DNA of 64,000 bases from Wandonia sp964447015 (lineage in GTDB: Bacteria > Bacteroidota > Bacteroidia > Flavobacteriales_D > Crocinitomicaceae): assembly GCA_964447015.1 (NCBI GenBank), contig CAYUQU010000003.1, positions 1-64,000 of the forward strand, read 5' to 3'. Below the pieces are notes generated by a model. It ran no database searches. It was not told where the DNA came from and saw only the letters and a program-made list of their open reading frames with translations. Of the stretch, positions 62,009-64,000 are shown one piece after another. Each line of letters begins with the position of its first letter. The stretch's first letter is position 1. Position numbers and translations under genes: made by a program.

Positions 62009-62103
62009 GATAAGAAATTTTATATTTTAAACTAAATTAGATGATTAGCTATTGAGATTTCAAAAAAGTTCAGCAATGGACAATTCAGTTCATTAACAGA
62101 AAA

Positions 62104-62128
62104 AAAGGAGACCTTTTCGATCTCCTTT
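62104..62128 (-). terminator. Terminator of the 411-residue LRR gene
   Basis: AAAGGAGA (62104-62111) and TCTCCTTT (62121-62128) pair perfectly with a 9-base loop. The A run on the left gives T residues on the minus strand. The surrounding 60 bp resemble the ends of the two preceding genes. Confidence 0.8.
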
Positions 62129-62152
62129 CCTTATGAAAAAAACTACTTTAAC

Positions 62153-63388
62153 TTACTCTTTCACAAATCGTTTTGTAATAACTCCGTCAGTAGTTATCAC
62201 ATTGATTAAATAAACGCCACTCATCAATGATTCAACAGAGAACTTGTTTGTTGTTTCACTTTGAACGAGCGCTCCATTAACATTAAAAATATGGATGGAC
62301 TCAATTGCTGCTTCTGTTTCAATAGTCAATATGGATGAAACAGGGTTTGGGTAGATTGTCATAGAAATGGTGTTAAATTCTTCAATACCTACTCCTCCAG
62401 AGCAATTTTCGCTGAAACTTGCCGTCGCATCAATATTTGTCCAGTTGGTAGTGCTGTATGCTGCATCGTCCACTTCTATACAGGTTAAGTTAGGATTGTT
62501 AGTAGCATCAAAAGCTGTCAAAGTTGTATTGTTGGTGTTTTTTACGTTTAAATCCGTTAACAAATTATTATAACATTGTAAATAAATCAAAGCCGTATTG
62601 CTACTTACATTCAAAGTCGTTAATTGATTGTTGTAACAGTATAAAATACTCAAAGCTGTACTGCCTGAAATATTCAAAGTCGTTAATAGATTGTCGTAAC
62701 ATTGCAAGTACTGTAAAGCAGTATTTGCTGAAACATTCAAACTTGTTAATTGATTAGAGCGACAATTTAATTGAGTCAAGCCTGTATGATTGCTTACATC
62801 TAAATTCGTTAATTGATTGTTATAGCAATATAATTGAGTCAAAGCTGTACTGCCTGAAACATCCAAAGTTGTTAATTGATTGTTGCCACATTCTAATTGA
62901 GTCAAAGCCGTATTGTTGCTTACATTCAAAGCTGTTAATTGGTTGTTGTAACAATCTAATTGGGTCAAGGCCACATTACTGCTTACATTTAAAGTTGTTA
63001 ATTGATTGTAGATACATTGCAAGTAAGTCAAATTCACATTACTAGTTACATTCAAGACTGTCAATAGATTGTTACCACAAGCTAATTGAGTCAAAGCCGT
63101 ATTGTTACTTACATCCAAATCCGTTAATAGATTGTTGTAACAATATAATTGAGTCAAAGCGGTAAATGCTTCAATTCCTGTTAAATCTGCAATGCTTAGT
63201 CCATTACATATTATACTTCCATCAAATGTACTTGCCTCGCTCACTTGAATCTCAGTATCGCCATTTGTGTTAATAGACAAATCACCTACCAAATATGCTT
63301 TAAAATTAGCATCGGGAATGTTGACAATTTGAGAATAGGTCGAGCCAATTCCAGCAAATAGTGATAAGAATAGTAAAGTTTTTTTCAT
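62153..63388 (-). CDS. T9SS type A leucine-rich-repeat protein, 411 aa
   Basis: A secreted LRR protein with a signal peptide (LLFLSLFAGIGSTYSQ). Residues 22-75 carry one opening module (VNIPDANFKAYLVGDLSINTNGDTEIQ). Residues about 77-287 are ten leucine-rich repeats of exactly 21 residues (typical unit ALTQLYCYNNQLTTLNVSS), with a Cys at the same place in each. A cap follows (NPNLTCIEVDDAAYSTTNW) and then the T9SS type A tail (TIYPNPVSSILTIETEAA). The C-terminal region is about 93% identical at DNA level to the 816-residue gene, and the upstream leader is also shared, so it is a recent duplicate. Confidence 0.87.
   Translation of the reverse strand: MKKTLLFLSLFAGIGSTYSQIVNIPDANFKAYLVGDLSINTNGDTEIQVSEASTFDGSIICNGLSIADLTGIEAFTALTQLYCYNNLLTDLDVSNNTALTQLACGNNLLTVLNVTSNVNLTYLQCIYNQLTTLNVSSNVALTQLDCYNNQLTALNVSNNTALTQLECGNNQLTTLDVSGSTALTQLYCYNNQLTNLDVSNHTGLTQLNCRSNQLTSLNVSANTALQYLQCYDNLLTTLNISGSTALSILYCYNNQLTTLNVSSNTALIYLQCYNNLLTDLNVKNTNNTTLTAFDATNNPNLTCIEVDDAAYSTTNWTNIDATASFSENCSGGVGIEEFNTISMTIYPNPVSSILTIETEAAIESIHIFNVNGALVQSETTNKFSVESLMSGVYLINVITTDGVITKRFVKE
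62528..63160 (-). repeat. Array of ten 63-bp coding repeats (leucine-rich repeats)
   Basis: Ten in-frame units of exactly 63 bp encode the leucine-rich repeats of the 411-residue protein. The unit CGTTAATTGATTGTTGTAAC recurs with small changes. High unit identity makes the array prone to slippage and unequal recombination. Confidence 0.88.
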
Positions 63389-63508
63389 GATAAGAAATTT
63401 TATATTTTGAACTAAATTAGATGATTAGCTATTGAATTATCAATAAAGTTCAGGAATGGACAAACCAGTTGAGGAATGGAAAAAAGGATTAAAAATACCT
63501 GAGAAAAC

Positions 63509-64000
63509 TTACTTCACAAGCAAAGCTTCAAACTCTGCTTTTTTATACTTGGATAGTTTGGCACTAATTTCAGACTCAAGATAAATGGTCAATTCAGCTT
63601 TTGAATAGTGCTTGATAAAGTTGATATTGATAATCCACGATTTATGTGAGCGAATAAAATTTACATGCTCCGATAACATTCGTTCGAAGTGTTTTAAATT
63701 TTTACTCATGATAAATTTATCTGATTTTGTGTGAATGCAGCTGTATGATTCTTGGGCTTCAATGGCGATGATGTCATCAATATTGACAATGTATTGATTG
63801 CCATTTTTTGACGCCAAAATACTTTGTATAGATGAATTTGACAACGTTTCCTTCAAATGGGCAATGCGTTCTTTGTTTTGCTGTTTGTTAAACTTAGCGG
63901 AGACACGTGCAACCGATTCTTTCAAGCGATCAATTTCTATAGGTTTCAGTAAATAATCAACCGCAGAGACTTCAAATGCCTTGATTGCATATTGGTCATA
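63509..64000 (-). CDS. LytTR-family response regulator, 5' end beyond the window
   Basis: The frame is open to the window edge, so this is the C-terminal part (about 163 residues). The end of a receiver domain is seen (AIKAFEVSAVDYLLKPIE, with the conserved Lys-Pro before the last helix). A linker follows, then the LytTR DNA-binding domain (SKNGNQYIVNIDDIIAIEAQESYSCIHTKSDKFIMSKNLKHFERML, FIRSHKSWIININFIKHYSKAELTIYLES). A TTG at 63925 is not the start, because the frame continues into receiver sequence. Its histidine kinase is probably just upstream, outside the window. Confidence 0.92.
   Translation of the reverse strand, partial: YDQYAIKAFEVSAVDYLLKPIEIDRLKESVARVSAKFNKQQNKERIAHLKETLSNSSIQSILASKNGNQYIVNIDDIIAIEAQESYSCIHTKSDKFIMSKNLKHFERMLSEHVNFIRSHKSWIININFIKHYSKAELTIYLESEISAKLSKYKKAEFEALLVK

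Noticed and set aside
62528..63160. CRISPR-like regular repetition
   Set aside because: The 63-bp units are coding leucine-rich repeats without unique spacers, and no cas genes are near.

Overview
The window is about 38-40% GC by eye and reads as a chromosomal segment of a Bacteroidota bacterium, most likely a free-living Flavobacteriales (Crocinitomicaceae/Fluviicola-like). That placement is inference. It rests on type IX secretion (T9SS) sorting tails and gliding-type C-terminal domains, DUF5686 and TonB-receptor families, weak Shine-Dalgarno sites and promoters of the TTTG / TAnnTTTG type. No phage, transposase, integrase, rRNA operon or CRISPR array was found.

Layout. 0-6.2 kb: 3' part of a YebC/TACO1 gene, a CvpA-like membrane protein, a sulfotransferase, an LPG-synthase-type (UPF0104) membrane protein, a secreted class 3 lipase and a membrane protein. 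6.2-8.3 kb: a tRNA(CAU) with its terminator and a nearby partial duplication of its 3' end, then aspS. 8.4-17.2 kb: two giant secreted proteins with PKD/LamG/SprB-like modules; the first holds a near-identical 449-bp internal duplication. 17.3-22.6 kb: an accessory-looking run of small hypothetical genes, two HTH regulators and a 43-residue four-cysteine protein. 23-32.7 kb: DUF5686 protein, GyrI-like protein, YdeI-like protein, DUF4139 protein, lipoprotein, recJ and a HigBA/RelE-type toxin-antitoxin pair. 32.9-36 kb: an ECF sigma factor followed by an 837-residue membrane protein that looks like an anti-sigma factor with a DsbD-alpha-like periplasmic domain. 36.2-40 kb: kynurenine-pathway operon (kynU, small membrane protein, kmo, outer-membrane protein). 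40.2-46.3 kb: operon of DUF4856 lipoprotein, imelysin, a vitamin-K-carboxylase-like HTTM protein and a TonB-dependent receptor. 46.3-51 kb: photolyase, kbl and paaZ. 51-54.4 kb: two lipoproteins and metG. 54.5-58.4 kb: a CarH-type B12 photoreceptor, an ECF sigma factor, crtI and crtB, a predicted light-controlled carotenoid cluster. 58.5-63.4 kb: three T9SS cargo proteins (one FISUMP, two paralogous leucine-rich-repeat proteins). 63.5-64 kb: the C-terminal part of a LytTR response regulator.

The most interesting units are the ECF sigma/DsbD-alpha anti-sigma pair, the imelysin/VKGC-like/TonB operon, and the CarH-sigma-crtIB cluster, where both signature cobalamin motifs are visible and TGTTTAAT half-sites recur in the intergenic region.
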